This document shows positions 7,289-15,446 of a stretch of DNA of 15,446 nt, piece by piece. The stretch comes from Bacteroidota bacterium (lineage in GTDB: Bacteria > Bacteroidota > Bacteroidia > AKYH767-A > CANKSK01). Every line of letters begins with the position of its first letter. Position 1 is the first letter of the stretch. The DNA is taken from the NCBI GenBank assembly GCA_947485425.1, contig CANKSK010000005.1:1-15446 (forward strand). The letters are read 5' to 3'. Under the pieces are notes generated by a model, which did not search any database, was not told the DNA's origin, and saw only the letters and a list, made by a program, of their open reading frames with translations. Made by a program: the position numbers and the translations under genes.

Positions 7289-9067
7289 TTATTTGGTAAT
7301 AACAATCTTTTTGTTCACGATAGATCCTGCTGTGTTTAATTCAGCAAAATAAACGCCTTTTGGTTGAGCAGAAAGATCAATTTCTCCATTTACCAAGTTG
7401 GTAGAGAAGAAAACAACTTGACCCATTGCATTCGCCACTTTCACACTTGTTTTAGCCTCTTTTGAAGTGCTTGACAAAGTGAATTTACCAGTGCTAGATG
7501 GGTTTGGAGATATTCCGAAACGGATTGCATCGTTTTTCTCATTTACTTTGGTAGCAATGCTTACATTGATATCATCGATAGCAACATACCACTGATCAGC
7601 AGCACTGTAAACATGCCATCCGAAGAAATAGATACCACTGGTAGAAACGGTAAATTGATTGGTTGACAATTCATAGGTGCTATTTACAAGTCCTGGCATA
7701 TCTACAATGGTTTGAGTCATAGCCGCTGAGTTAGGCGCATTTCCAATCATCAAGGCAAGATCTTCTGTATAGCCTGTACCCACTTTGTAGTAGAAATCAA
7801 TTTGATAGGTGTTGTTTGCTTTCAAATCGAAACAAGGTGAAAATAAATAATCATCAGCAGCAGTTAGGCCATCAATATTGTAGTTGTAAGTAGCGGCATA
7901 AGGACCTGCATTTCCTCTTGTGGAGCTTAATCCCCAAGTTTTAGTATCTTTGTTTACGTCTTCCAACAACCAGTTGTTAAGGTCTTCACCTGGCTCAAAG
8001 CCCATGGTATAAGGGGATGATAAATCAAAAGGAGTGCTGTTGTTGATTGAATAGGAAACACTGTCATTTGTCATGTCAGCGTCACCAGCAACCAAGGTAT
8101 AAACAGAAACATTATAGGGTCCTGCAGCTGATAAATCTGCCGGTGTATTGAAGGTATAGGTCATCGTATCACCTGAATTGATGGTAGAGGTAACATTTTC
8201 AGTTACGGCACTTCCATTGATTGAATAACCCACTTGGAAACCACTAATTGGGTTGGCACCATAGTTTTTAATTCTGGCACGAACCTGTTCTGTTGCAGAC
8301 AGATTACATCCGCCAATAGGCGCATATACAAAATTGATTCCTGCATCAGTACTTGGAAGCTCTTCAACGGTAATGTCATCAACCATCAAAAGAAACATAT
8401 CATAAGAATTGTTATGGAAAGCAATGTAAACCGTTTGGCCTGCATAAGCAGAAAGGTCAGCAGTGCGGTTTGTCCATGTACTTACTTCAGCTTGTGTAGA
8501 ATACAATACCGTTGTGAAGTCTGAAGGGTTTGTGCCGGTTGTAGAGATCAATACTTCATAACCATCTGGGTAGGCAGGGTCTGGAGCTACTGCGTTCCAA
8601 GTTAATTGATATTTTGTGCCTGCAGGAATGCTTACAGGACTGGTAATCATCCAATCATCAGCTCCGGTAGTAGGCGAATAATAAGATGTACTGATTGCAC
8701 ACATGTTTGTAGAATCTAATACGTCTGTATAACCAATCCAAGCATCAGTAATAAAGCTTACCTGTCCAGCAGGAGTGCCACCATCACCATCGATAAGCGT
8801 AAATCCACTAGGCATTCCAGCGCTGAAATCTTCTTGAAGAAGAATATTGCCCATAGGTTTTACACCTTTTGATAAGCCTTTACCATTGTGGCTTACAGTA
8901 GATTTCAAGGCATTTGGATTTGCCAAAGGATTGTTTTTTACCATTCCATCAACATTGCGACCGGTTTTTGTATCCTGTCTCAATGCTTTGGAAGGCAAAT
9001 TTTGCGCATTCATCATTCCGGCTGAAACGATAAACGCAAGAATTGTTAGGTAAATGTTTTTCTTCAT
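7289..9067 (-). CDS. T9SS-secreted multidomain protein (two choice-of-anchor/cleaved-adhesin-like domains)
   Basis: 592 residues, exported by Sec and then by the type IX system. Seen: a signal peptide (MKKNIYLTILAFIVSAGMMNA, cleavage near 21) and a polar linker to about 70. Then comes a choice-of-anchor J/cleaved-adhesin-like beta-sandwich at about 75-235 (LLQEDFSAGMPSGFTLIDGD; DDWMITSPVSIPAG; VDDITV). A CARDB-like Ig domain follows at about 238-345 (VRARIKNYGANPISGFQVGYSING). A second jelly-roll-like domain lies at about 350-505 (GFEPGEDLNNWLLEDVNKD; DDYLFSPCFDLKANNTYQIDF; AIDDINVSI). The type A sorting domain occupies about 507-592 (FGISPNPSSTGKFTL; GVYFAELNTAGS; final KKIVITK). The domains suggest binding or adhesion at the surface or in the medium. 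No protease or other catalytic domain is visible, and the ligand is unknown. It stands alone with its own promoter and terminator. Confidence 0.88.
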   Translation of the reverse strand: MKKNIYLTILAFIVSAGMMNAQNLPSKALRQDTKTGRNVDGMVKNNPLANPNALKSTVSHNGKGLSKGVKPMGNILLQEDFSAGMPSGFTLIDGDGGTPAGQVSFITDAWIGYTDVLDSTNMCAISTSYYSPTTGADDWMITSPVSIPAGTKYQLTWNAVAPDPAYPDGYEVLISTTGTNPSDFTTVLYSTQAEVSTWTNRTADLSAYAGQTVYIAFHNNSYDMFLLMVDDITVEELPSTDAGINFVYAPIGGCNLSATEQVRARIKNYGANPISGFQVGYSINGSAVTENVTSTINSGDTMTYTFNTPADLSAAGPYNVSVYTLVAGDADMTNDSVSYSINNSTPFDLSSPYTMGFEPGEDLNNWLLEDVNKDTKTWGLSSTRGNAGPYAATYNYNIDGLTAADDYLFSPCFDLKANNTYQIDFYYKVGTGYTEDLALMIGNAPNSAAMTQTIVDMPGLVNSTYELSTNQFTVSTSGIYFFGWHVYSAADQWYVAIDDINVSIATKVNEKNDAIRFGISPNPSSTGKFTLSSTSKEAKTSVKVANAMGQVVFFSTNLVNGEIDLSAQPKGVYFAELNTAGSIVNKKIVITK

Positions 9068-9115
9068 TTTTAAATTAAATTAAGTAATTAAGTGCGAATA
9101 ATACAGTTTATGTTG

Positions 9116-9149
9116 CAAATATAATAAAGTGTTTTTATTTTCTTTGCAA
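9116..9149 (-). promoter_or_regulatory. Putative promoter of the T9SS protein (-7 and -33 elements)
   Basis: The minus strand has TTG at 9147-9149 and TATATTTG (TAnnTTTG) at 9116-9123, separated by 23 bases, at the long end of the spacing seen in Bacteroidota promoters. The predicted start near 9109 gives a leader of about 42 bases to ATG 9067. This is the best-supported promoter in the window because both elements are present. Confidence 0.55.
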
Positions 9150-9270
9150 TAAATCTGAAGTTTTCGATAAAATTTAAATTGCTGGGGTTATACACCAATT
9201 TTAGGCGCATTGCCCTTCAAAAAGGGGGTTTATGGGTAGCCATCTGAAATAAGAATTTCAGGTCCTTTTT
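9124..9270. other. Intergenic region between gcvP and the T9SS gene
   Basis: Holds two small inverted repeats and no gene. One is CTGAAAT/ATTTCAG (9244-9250 and 9255-9261, loop AAGA), nine bases after the gcvP stop. The other is CCCTT/AAGGG (9213-9217 and 9222-9226). Neither is followed by a U-tract on the minus strand, so if gcvP terminates here the signal is not canonical. Confidence 0.35.
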
Positions 9271-12144
9271 TTAGGCATAGCTTTCAATAGAGCGGCAGCT
9301 GCACACCAGATTCCGGTCTCCATAGGCATTGTCTATTCTACCCACCGTAGGCCAAAACTTATTGGCTACAGACCAAGATGCCGGATAAACCGCTTTGCTT
9401 CTTGAATAGGGATGTTTCCAATCATCAGAAAGTGCTTGCAATGCGGTATGGGGTGCATTTTTCAATACATTGTCCTCTTTGTCAGCCGCTCCAGTAAAAA
9501 TATCTTCTATCTCTTGCCTGATGGTAGCCATGGCTTCGCAAAAACGATCCAATTCGGCTTTCGCTTCGCTTTCGGTAGGTTCAATCATCAAAGTACCCGG
9601 AACCGGAAAAGAAACGGTAGGAGCATGGTAGCCAAAATCCATCAGCCTTTTGGCCATATCTTCTACCTCTATTCCTGCTTGCATTTTAAATTGTCTGCAA
9701 TCTAAAATCAACTCATGGGCTACCCTATTTTTAGGACCTTGGTATAGGATTTTATAATTTTTTTCCAACTTGGCCTTGATGTAGTTGGCATTCAAAATGG
9801 CAATTTTGCTGGCCATACGAACGCCTTCGTTTCCTAGCAAACGGATGTAGGCATAGGAAATGAGAAGGATGCTTGCGCTTCCCCATGGGGCTGCAGAAAC
9901 GGCATGTGCGTGCGCTGTATTGTTTTGGATAAATGGATGCGAAGGCAAGAAAGGCAAGAGGTGTTTTGCAACGCCTATAGGGCCCATACCGGGACCTCCT
10001 CCTCCATGTGGGATGGCAAATGTTTTGTGCAGGTTCAGGTGGCAAACATCGGCTCCAATGGTTGCCGGGTTGGTAATACCTACCTGTGCATTCATATTGG
10101 CTCCATCCATATATACCTGTCCGCCATGATCATGTATGATTTTATTGATTTGCATGACCCCATCTTCATAAACTCCATGTGTGGAGGGGTATGTAATCAT
10201 CAAAGCACTTAAGGTGTCTTTGTATTGCTCTGCTTTTTGCTTTAAATCAATAGCATCAATATTGCCTGCTTCATCACATTTTACCACCACTACTTTCATG
10301 CCTGCCATCACTGCTGATGCGGGATTGGTGCCATGCGCTGATGCGGGAATAAGTACTATGTTTCGCTGAAAATCGTTTCTGCTGAGGTGGTAATCTCTAA
10401 TCACAAGTAGTCCAGCATATTCGCCTTGCGCCCCTGAATTGGGTTGCAGGGATACACCCGCAAAACCTGTAATCTCAGAAAGGTAGGATGAAAGCTCCTC
10501 AAAAATGGTTTGATAGCCTAAGGCTTGATCGATTGGGATAAAAGGGTGTAAAGAGGAAAATTCGGGCCAACTTACCGGAATCATTTCCGTGGTGGCATTC
10601 AGCTTCATGGTGCATGAACCCAAAGGAATCATGGAATGCACCAAGGATAAATCTTTATTTTCAAGGTGTTTGATGTACCTGAGCATCTCCGTTTCTGAAT
10701 GATGGGTATTAAATACCGCATAATTTAAGAAGGAACTGCTTCTTGCCAATGAGGCAGGAATATAGGGGGATGTAGTCGTTTTGTCAGAAAAGGTATTGGC
10801 GAGTAAAACAGCGTTTGTTTTATCACGCAAGGCAAACACGGAGATGATATTTTCAATATCAGAAAAAGTGACCGTTTCATCCAATGCAATCACAATATTT
10901 CCATTGTCTTTGTAATTGAAATTGATACCTGATGCCAATGCAGCTTGTCTGATTTCTTCTTGTTTGCCTTGAGAATCTATTTGAATGGTATCAAAAAAAG
11001 AGGTGTTCAGTTGTGTATACCCCAATTGTTCTATTCCAAAGGCAAGGGTTCTAGCTGAATGGTGTATTTGTTCAGCAATGTTTTTCAATCCTTCTTTTCC
11101 ATGATACACGGCATACATACCCGCCATAACCGCCAAGAGAACTTGAGAGGTGCAGATGTTGGAAGTGGCCTTATCTCTACGGATATGTTGTTCTCGGGTT
11201 TGAAGTGCCATGCGGAAAGCAGGATTCCCATGCACATCAACGGATTGCCCGATAATTCTACCAGGAATTTGTCTTTTAAATTTGTCTTTTACGGCAAAAT
11301 AAGCGGCATGTGGGCCACCAAAACCCATGGGTACGCCAAAACGCTGTGTTGTTCCCAATACCACGTCAGCACCCCATTCCCCAGGAGGACACAATACAAT
11401 CAAACTCATCAGGTCTGCAGCTACAGCTAGTTGAATATCAAGGGCATGTAATTTTTCTGCAATCTGTCTATGATCTTCAATTTGCCCATCAGCAGAAGGG
11501 TATTGAAGCAAAGCTCCAAAAAAGGAGGTATCAAAATGTTGTTGCTTGATATCTCCCAATACGATTTCAATTTGCAAAGGAGCCGCTCTGGTCATGAGCA
11601 CGTCAATGGTTTGAGGAAAGCAGTCTTTAGAAACAAAAAATTTCAGGGCTCGGGCTTCCAACAATGCCTTGCTGCGGCTTTCAAAAAACATATGCATGGC
11701 TTCTGCCGCTGCGGTAGCCTCATCAAGCAAGGAGGCATTGGCAATTTCCATCCCCGTCAGTTCGGTAACCATACTTTGAAAATTAAACAAAGCTTCCAAT
11801 CTTCCCTGTGCAATTTCTGCCTGATAAGGGGTATAAGCGGTATACCATCCCGGATTTTCGAGAATATTTCTCAAAATAACCGTTGGGGTAATGGTGTTAT
11901 AATAGCCTAGGCCGATATAAGATTTATATACTTTGTTTAGAGATGCGGTTTGTTTCAAAAGCTTTAAAAACTCAAATTCGTTTAAAGCATCGGGTATTTT
12001 TAATCCTTGTTTGAGTCGGATATTGGCAGGAACAACTTCATCTATTAACGCATCCAATGAGGAAACCCCCAATTCCAAAAGCATTTCTTTTATTTCCTTG
12101 CTGTCAGGACCTATATGTCTGGATTCAAAACTATTTGTATTCAT
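9271..12144 (-). CDS. gcvP: Glycine dehydrogenase (aminomethyl-transferring), P protein of the glycine cleavage system
   Basis: 957 residues, the size of the single-chain (homodimer-type) P protein. It decarboxylates glycine with PLP and passes the aminomethyl group to lipoyl-GcvH, feeding 5,10-methylene-THF synthesis; cytoplasmic. Seen: the N-terminal [10 protein letters not shown] opening, [36 protein letters not shown], the C-terminal-half marker [17 protein letters not shown], and the PLP lysine in [18 protein letters not shown] (K707), with the glycine-rich loop directly after it. Both the N-terminal non-catalytic half and the C-terminal catalytic half are intact, unlike the split gcvPA/gcvPB form. 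ATG 12144 matches the usual N-terminus. gcvT and gcvH are not adjacent, so the gene is apparently monocistronic here. No glycine riboswitch is visible; the predicted leader is only about 20 bases. Confidence 0.97.
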   Translation of the reverse strand: MNTNSFESRHIGPDSKEIKEMLLELGVSSLDALIDEVVPANIRLKQGLKIPDALNEFEFLKLLKQTASLNKVYKSYIGLGYYNTITPTVILRNILENPGWYTAYTPYQAEIAQGRLEALFNFQSMVTELTGMEIANASLLDEATAAAEAMHMFFESRSKALLEARALKFFVSKDCFPQTIDVLMTRAAPLQIEIVLGDIKQQHFDTSFFGALLQYPSADGQIEDHRQIAEKLHALDIQLAVAADLMSLIVLCPPGEWGADVVLGTTQRFGVPMGFGGPHAAYFAVKDKFKRQIPGRIIGQSVDVHGNPAFRMALQTREQHIRRDKATSNICTSQVLLAVMAGMYAVYHGKEGLKNIAEQIHHSARTLAFGIEQLGYTQLNTSFFDTIQIDSQGKQEEIRQAALASGINFNYKDNGNIVIALDETVTFSDIENIISVFALRDKTNAVLLANTFSDKTTTSPYIPASLARSSSFLNYAVFNTHHSETEMLRYIKHLENKDLSLVHSMIPLGSCTMKLNATTEMIPVSWPEFSSLHPFIPIDQALGYQTIFEELSSYLSEITGFAGVSLQPNSGAQGEYAGLLVIRDYHLSRNDFQRNIVLIPASAHGTNPASAVMAGMKVVVVKCDEAGNIDAIDLKQKAEQYKDTLSALMITYPSTHGVYEDGVMQINKIIHDHGGQVYMDGANMNAQVGITNPATIGADVCHLNLHKTFAIPHGGGGPGMGPIGVAKHLLPFLPSHPFIQNNTAHAHAVSAAPWGSASILLISYAYIRLLGNEGVRMASKIAILNANYIKAKLEKNYKILYQGPKNRVAHELILDCRQFKMQAGIEVEDMAKRLMDFGYHAPTVSFPVPGTLMIEPTESEAKAELDRFCEAMATIRQEIEDIFTGAADKEDNVLKNAPHTALQALSDDWKHPYSRSKAVYPASWSVANKFWPTVGRIDNAYGDRNLVCSCRSIESYA

Positions 12145-12171
12145 TGTAAATGCGTTTTTTGTTTATAGTGG

Positions 12172-12179
12172 CAAAATTA
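12172..12179 (-). promoter_or_regulatory. Putative -7 box of the gcvP promoter
   Basis: The minus strand reads TAATTTTG, matching TAnnTTTG. The predicted transcription start is near 12165, about 20 bases before ATG 12144. Such a short leader leaves no room for a riboswitch. No -33 TTG was found at the usual distance. Confidence 0.45.
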
Positions 12180-12306
12180 CAAAATTTTATTTTGAGATTC
12201 GCTATTGGCATTTCATTGGGAGTGGAAAGATATTTTTGTGCATACTATTTGAATAGATTTTGTGGTTATAATGATGGCTTTTTTTATAAAATTGCATGAA
12301 AATGTT

Positions 12307-12314
12307 TAGTTTTG
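12307..12314 (+). promoter_or_regulatory. Putative -7 box for the 212-aa protein, kinase and hemW unit
   Basis: TAGTTTTG matches TAnnTTTG. The predicted start near 12321 lies about 10 bases before ATG 12331. No -33 TTG occurs at 17-23 bases upstream (the nearest, 12292-12294, is too close). It diverges from the gcvP promoter across about 130 bases that hold no other visible feature. Confidence 0.4.
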
Positions 12315-12330
12315 AACAAAAATTGAAAAA

Positions 12331-12969
12331 ATGACCGCAAAAATGATCGGTTGGGTATGTGTTTTTTCTTTGCTGTTTTTGGTAGGGTATTCCCAAACCG
12401 GAAATGAGGGCAAACTGATTCTATTCAATGGGAAAATCATTTCTTTTCAAAAAGCAAGAATCGCTGGCAACAAAATTCTTTATCAGTTACCCAATCATAC
12501 CAAGAAAGATACGAGTGATTATAAAAAAAGGAAAATAGACGATGTCTTTTCCATTGAATATGCTTCCGGAGAGGAAAAAATGATGTACATTCCGGATACG
12601 ACCTTTGGTGGAGAGCTGGCGGTGAATGAAATGCGTATGTTTATCAAAGGGCAGCAAGATGCATGGATGTATTACCATAAACCCATGCCTGCCATTGGTG
12701 GATTTGCAGCAGGTTTTGCAGGGAGCTATTTTGGTTTTTATTCAGTGCTCGCCCCCGCTTTATATTTGACTGCAGTGGGGGCAAAGACACCTAAGATTGA
12801 TAATTTGAAAAGTGTTCATGCAGATATTGACAAAAACTGGCAAAATACAGACTATGTCGCAGGCTTTCAGAAAAAGGCAAAAGATAAAAATATTATCAAT
12901 GGCGCAAAAGGTGCATTGGTAGGACTTATAGCCGGTTTGATTACCTTTCATTTTGTGTTAGCCAAGTGA
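12331..12969 (+). CDS. Exported/membrane protein of unknown function (212 aa)
   Basis: Not recognised as a named family. Seen: an N-terminal signal peptide or anchor (MIGWVCVFSLLFLVGYSQ, possible cleavage near residue 22). A beta-rich segment of about 70 residues follows (GKLILFNGKIISFQKARI; DVFSIEYASGEEKMMYIPDT), then FIKGQQDAWMYYHKP. A glycine- and aromatic-rich hydrophobic stretch (GGFAAGFAGSYFGFYSVLAPALYLTAVGA) comes next, then a polar loop, and a final hydrophobic helix after YVAGFQKKAKDKNIINGAKGALVG. This layout (strand-rich NGK...I.Y module, a G-Q-x-D-A motif, glycine-rich helices, a Y-x-x-G-[FY] motif) resembles small exported proteins I associate with Bacteroidota, without known function. 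ATG 12331 is used; an in-frame ATG four codons later is an alternative. It lies 39 bases upstream of the histidine kinase with no terminator between, so co-transcription is likely. Confidence 0.7.
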   Translation: MTAKMIGWVCVFSLLFLVGYSQTGNEGKLILFNGKIISFQKARIAGNKILYQLPNHTKKDTSDYKKRKIDDVFSIEYASGEEKMMYIPDTTFGGELAVNEMRMFIKGQQDAWMYYHKPMPAIGGFAAGFAGSYFGFYSVLAPALYLTAVGAKTPKIDNLKSVHADIDKNWQNTDYVAGFQKKAKDKNIINGAKGALVGLIAGLITFHFVLAK

Positions 12970-13008
12970 AAAAAATACTATTCTTAGAAATTTAATACAA
13001 GTACAACC

Positions 13009-14163
13009 TTGAATATCTATTCTCAAAGACAGAATTGGAAAATATTTTTGATGGTGGTCGCTCTGATGATTGGAGCGGCATCCTTGTATTATACCAATAA
13101 ATTGGTAAAAGAAATTTCCACAGAAGAAAAAAAGAAGGTGGAACTTTGGGCAAATGGAACAAGACAACTCGCCAATATAAATCAGGATATGGGGGATATC
13201 AGTTTTGTTTTTGAAGTGATAAAAAACAATACCACTGTTCCCGTTATTTTGACCAATGAAAAAGATGAAATTATATCTTATCGAAATCTAGATTCCTTAA
13301 AAGCAACAAATCCGGAATATCTCAAGGATCAGTTAAAAAAAATGCGGGAACAAAGGCCGCCCATAGCCATCGCGTTATTGAATGGAGAAAAAAATTATAT
13401 TTTTTATAAAGACTCAATGCTATTGATGCAATTGAGATGGTATCCGTTTTTTCAATTGGCAGTAATCGCTTTGTTTCTTTTTGTTTCTTATCTGGCTTTT
13501 AATTCTTCTCGAAACGCTGAGCAAAATCAGGTGTGGATTGGCATGGCAAAAGAAACTGCTCATCAGCTGGGAACTCCAATATCTTCTTTGATGGCTTGGA
13601 TTGAATTGTTAAAATTGAAAGAAGCAGAAAAGGAATATCATTCTGAAATAGAGAAAGATTTGGAACGACTTCAAACCATTGCAGACCGTTTTTCTAAAAT
13701 AGGATCCGCTCCAAAACTCAAGGAAAGCAACTTGCTAAGTGTGCTTGAAAATGCCATTGATTATATCAAAAAAAGAACTTCAGAAAAGGTAAAGTTTCAT
13801 ATCTCCTCTACCTTAGAGGAATCGTCATTGGAGGTGCCTTTAAATATTCCTCTTTTTGAATGGGTAATCGAAAATCTATTTAAAAATGCCATTGATGCGA
13901 TGAATGGTGAAGGCGAAATAACGGTTGCTGTTTCAAATCATAAGGATATGATTTGGATTGACATCAGTGATACGGGTAAAGGAATTCCAAAATCAAAATT
14001 TAAAACCATTTTTAAGCCCGGTTTTACCACCAAAAGTAGAGGTTGGGGACTAGGGTTAACCCTTGTAAAGCGGATTGTAGAAGATTACCATGCCGGGCAA
14101 ATTTTTGTGAAACAATCTGAAATCAATAAGGGAACTACTTTTCGTATTGCGCTACATAGCTAA
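13009..14163 (+). CDS. Two-TM sensor histidine kinase, probable TTG start
   Basis: 384 residues. Seen: TM1 at about 12-29 (IFLMVVALMIGAASLYYT), an extracytoplasmic region of about 113 residues, and TM2 at about 146-164 (PFFQLAVIALFLFVSYLAF). The dimerisation/phosphoacceptor helix follows with KETAHQLGTPISSL (H185), then the HATPase domain with N-box ENLFKNAIDAM (N293), G1 box DTGKGIP (D321), F-box FKPGFTTK and G2 box GWGLGL (345-350). No HAMP, PAS or receiver domain is evident. The AHQLGTPISSL H-box and RGWGLGL G2 box are forms I associate with Bacteroidota kinases. No ATG exists between the upstream stop (12985-12987) and TM1, so TTG 13009 is chosen; it yields MNIYSQRQNWKIFL, a sensible basic pre-TM segment. 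ATG at codon 15 would cut into TM1. No response regulator is adjacent. The stop shares one base with the hemW start (TAATG), implying coupling. Confidence 0.9.
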   Translation: MNIYSQRQNWKIFLMVVALMIGAASLYYTNKLVKEISTEEKKKVELWANGTRQLANINQDMGDISFVFEVIKNNTTVPVILTNEKDEIISYRNLDSLKATNPEYLKDQLKKMREQRPPIAIALLNGEKNYIFYKDSMLLMQLRWYPFFQLAVIALFLFVSYLAFNSSRNAEQNQVWIGMAKETAHQLGTPISSLMAWIELLKLKEAEKEYHSEIEKDLERLQTIADRFSKIGSAPKLKESNLLSVLENAIDYIKKRTSEKVKFHISSTLEESSLEVPLNIPLFEWVIENLFKNAIDAMNGEGEITVAVSNHKDMIWIDISDTGKGIPKSKFKTIFKPGFTTKSRGWGLGLTLVKRIVEDYHAGQIFVKQSEINKGTTFRIALHS

Positions 14164-15305
14164 TGCCGGGAATTTATATCCATATTCCGTATTGCAGAAA
14201 GGCATGCCACTATTGTGATTTTCATTTTTCAACAACCTTGTCTTCGAAGGCCCAAATGATTGGCGCGATGAAGAAGGAAATTGAAATGCAAAAAAACTTT
14301 TTTGAGGATACCCATCAAAAGGCCTTGATCAATTCCATTTATTTTGGAGGCGGAACGCCTTCCCTTTTGCAAATCGAAGAGTTGAAAGATCTGATGGATA
14401 CGTTGCATCAATATTTTCAAATTGATCAGCATGCTGAAATTACACTTGAAGCCAATCCCGATGATTTAAATCCATTCAAACTACAAGAACTGCTTGAGGC
14501 ATCTATAAATAGACTAAGCATTGGTGTGCAATCTTTTTATCAGCCCCATTTGAAGGAAATGAATCGGGCTCATGATGTTTCCATGGCATTAAAATCTATT
14601 GAAGATGCCCGCAGAATAGGATTCTCAAACATCTCTGTGGATTTAATTTATGGCATTCCTGATCAATCCAATGCGATGTGGACGGAAAATTTGGACATGG
14701 TTTTTAAATTGGATATTCCTCATCTTTCTTGCTATAGTCTTACCGTGGAGCCGGGTACAGCTCTTGCTCATTTTATTCGGAAAGGAAGCCGCAAAGATGT
14801 GGATGAAGAAATGGCCGCTTCGCATTTTCATATGTTGATGAAACAAGCTGCGGAAAACGGATACGAGCAATATGAAATATCCAATTTTTGCAAAAATGGA
14901 ATGTATTCGAAACACAACTCCAATTATTGGAAGGCAGAAAAATTTCTTGGAATAGGGCCTTCTGCCCACTCCTTTAATGGCTTGTATAGACAGTCCAATG
15001 TATCCAATAATCAACAATATATAAAATCAATTTCAGAAGGAAAGCTTCCCCATACAATTGAAAATTTAACAGAAAATGAAAAATACAATGAGTACCTGAT
15101 GGTTTCACTTAGAACCATCTGGGGTTGCAGTTTTCAATATGTAGAAAAGAATTTTGGAACAAAGGTTCTTCTTGATTTGGAAAAATCGGCTCAAAGGTTT
15201 CTACAGATGGGCTTGATACATATCAATCAAGGAAATGTGGTGTTAACAACAAAAGGAAAGCTGTTGGCAGATTATGTGAGTCGTGAGCTATTCAGAACAG
15301 ATTAA
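14163..15305 (+). CDS. hemW: Radical SAM heme chaperone HemW
   Basis: 380 residues. Seen: the [4Fe-4S]/SAM cluster motif CRKACHYC (C11, C15, C18) in IYIHIPYCRKACHYCDFHFS, the GGGTPSLL SAM-binding motif at 62-69, NRLSIGVQSF, DLIYGIP, and the HemW-specific HNSNYW at 251-256 followed by FLGIGPSAHSF. It ends in a HemN C-terminal-type domain (NEYLMVSLRTIWGCS). Known: HemW proteins were once annotated as oxygen-independent coproporphyrinogen oxidase, but they lack the fourth cysteine after the cluster motif found in HemN (F20 follows here) and bind and transfer heme, for example to respiratory enzymes. HemW is therefore preferred over HemN. ATG 14163 overlaps the kinase stop by one base. The gene ends at TAA 15303-15305 with no clear terminator immediately after. 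Confidence 0.93.
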   Translation: MPGIYIHIPYCRKACHYCDFHFSTTLSSKAQMIGAMKKEIEMQKNFFEDTHQKALINSIYFGGGTPSLLQIEELKDLMDTLHQYFQIDQHAEITLEANPDDLNPFKLQELLEASINRLSIGVQSFYQPHLKEMNRAHDVSMALKSIEDARRIGFSNISVDLIYGIPDQSNAMWTENLDMVFKLDIPHLSCYSLTVEPGTALAHFIRKGSRKDVDEEMAASHFHMLMKQAAENGYEQYEISNFCKNGMYSKHNSNYWKAEKFLGIGPSAHSFNGLYRQSNVSNNQQYIKSISEGKLPHTIENLTENEKYNEYLMVSLRTIWGCSFQYVEKNFGTKVLLDLEKSAQRFLQMGLIHINQGNVVLTTKGKLLADYVSRELFRTD

Positions 15306-15446
15306 ATGAGAAGAATGTATAAAAAAATTTGATCCTCCATATCATGAATATGGACCCTAAACCAGCTTAAAAGTACTTCTTGATTTCAAAAATAAACTTG
15401 ATATAGTCCTTTTATATAGAATTAATATTTTACTTTGTATTTGACA
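15306..15446. other. Downstream region of hemW to the window edge
   Basis: 141 AT-rich bases with no gene. A 7-bp inverted repeat, TCCATAT/ATATGGA (15336-15342 and 15348-15354, loop CATGA), lies about 30 bases after the hemW stop, but it has no T-tract and is mostly A/T, so it is at best a weak terminator. A TTACTTTG near 15430 loosely resembles a -7 box for a gene beyond the edge. Confidence 0.3.

Noticed and set aside
9213..9226. CCCTT/AAGGG inverted repeat between gcvP and the T9SS gene
   Set aside because: A five-base stem with no T-tract is easily found by chance.
11059..11910. Open frames of 79-146 codons on the plus strand opposite gcvP
   Set aside because: They are antisense to a clearly coding, intact gcvP, and their translations lack family motifs and look like shadow composition.
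12145..12330. Possible glycine riboswitch upstream of gcvP
   Set aside because: The predicted gcvP leader is only about 20 bases and the whole gap is AT-rich, with no tandem aptamer-like helices.
14643..15017. 124-codon open frame on the minus strand opposite hemW
   Set aside because: It is antisense to the conserved HNSNYW region of hemW, with no motif or promoter of its own.
14163..15305. Annotation as oxygen-independent coproporphyrinogen III oxidase (HemN)
   Set aside because: The cluster motif lacks the fourth cysteine of HemN and the HNxxYW motif is present, which marks HemW.

Overview
The window reads as an ordinary, AT-rich chromosomal segment from a member of the Bacteroidota. Three things point there. 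A secreted protein ends in a type IX secretion (Por secretion tail) sorting domain. Almost every transcription unit is preceded by a TAnnTTTG box, the -7 element of the Bacteroidota primary sigma factor. Most genes lack strong Shine-Dalgarno sequences. The class or genus cannot be fixed by eye. No rRNA, tRNA, CRISPR array, insertion sequence, phage gene or integrase was seen.

Left part, all on the minus strand, 1-5363: the 5' half of a mannose-1-phosphate guanylyltransferase gene that runs off the left edge; a class I/II PLP aminotransferase; a SprT-like zinc-metallopeptidase-fold protein; the ferrous iron importer feoB coupled to feoA by a GTGA overlap; and a 60-residue lipoprotein with a KKKCDCP motif.

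Middle part: on the plus strand, the permease and ATPase of an Mla-type lipid ABC transporter (mlaE-mlaF, ATGA overlap) end at a strong bidirectional terminator (7241-7270). Facing them on the minus strand are a T9SS-secreted multidomain adhesin-like protein and gcvP, the full-length glycine decarboxylase P protein.

Right part, plus strand: an exported or membrane protein of unknown function (212 aa), a two-TM sensor histidine kinase with no response regulator beside it, and the radical-SAM heme chaperone hemW, which overlaps the kinase stop by one base. The three probably form one transcription unit divergent from gcvP.

The genes cover housekeeping (one-carbon and amino acid metabolism, nucleotide sugar, iron uptake, heme trafficking, envelope lipid transport) and do not form one pathway. 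I found no convincing undescribed system. The points most worth a second look are the kinase-hemW unit with its unknown membrane protein, the Mla pair without an MCE partner in view, the small cysteine lipoprotein next to feoAB, and the -7 boxes, which correct two apparent start codons.
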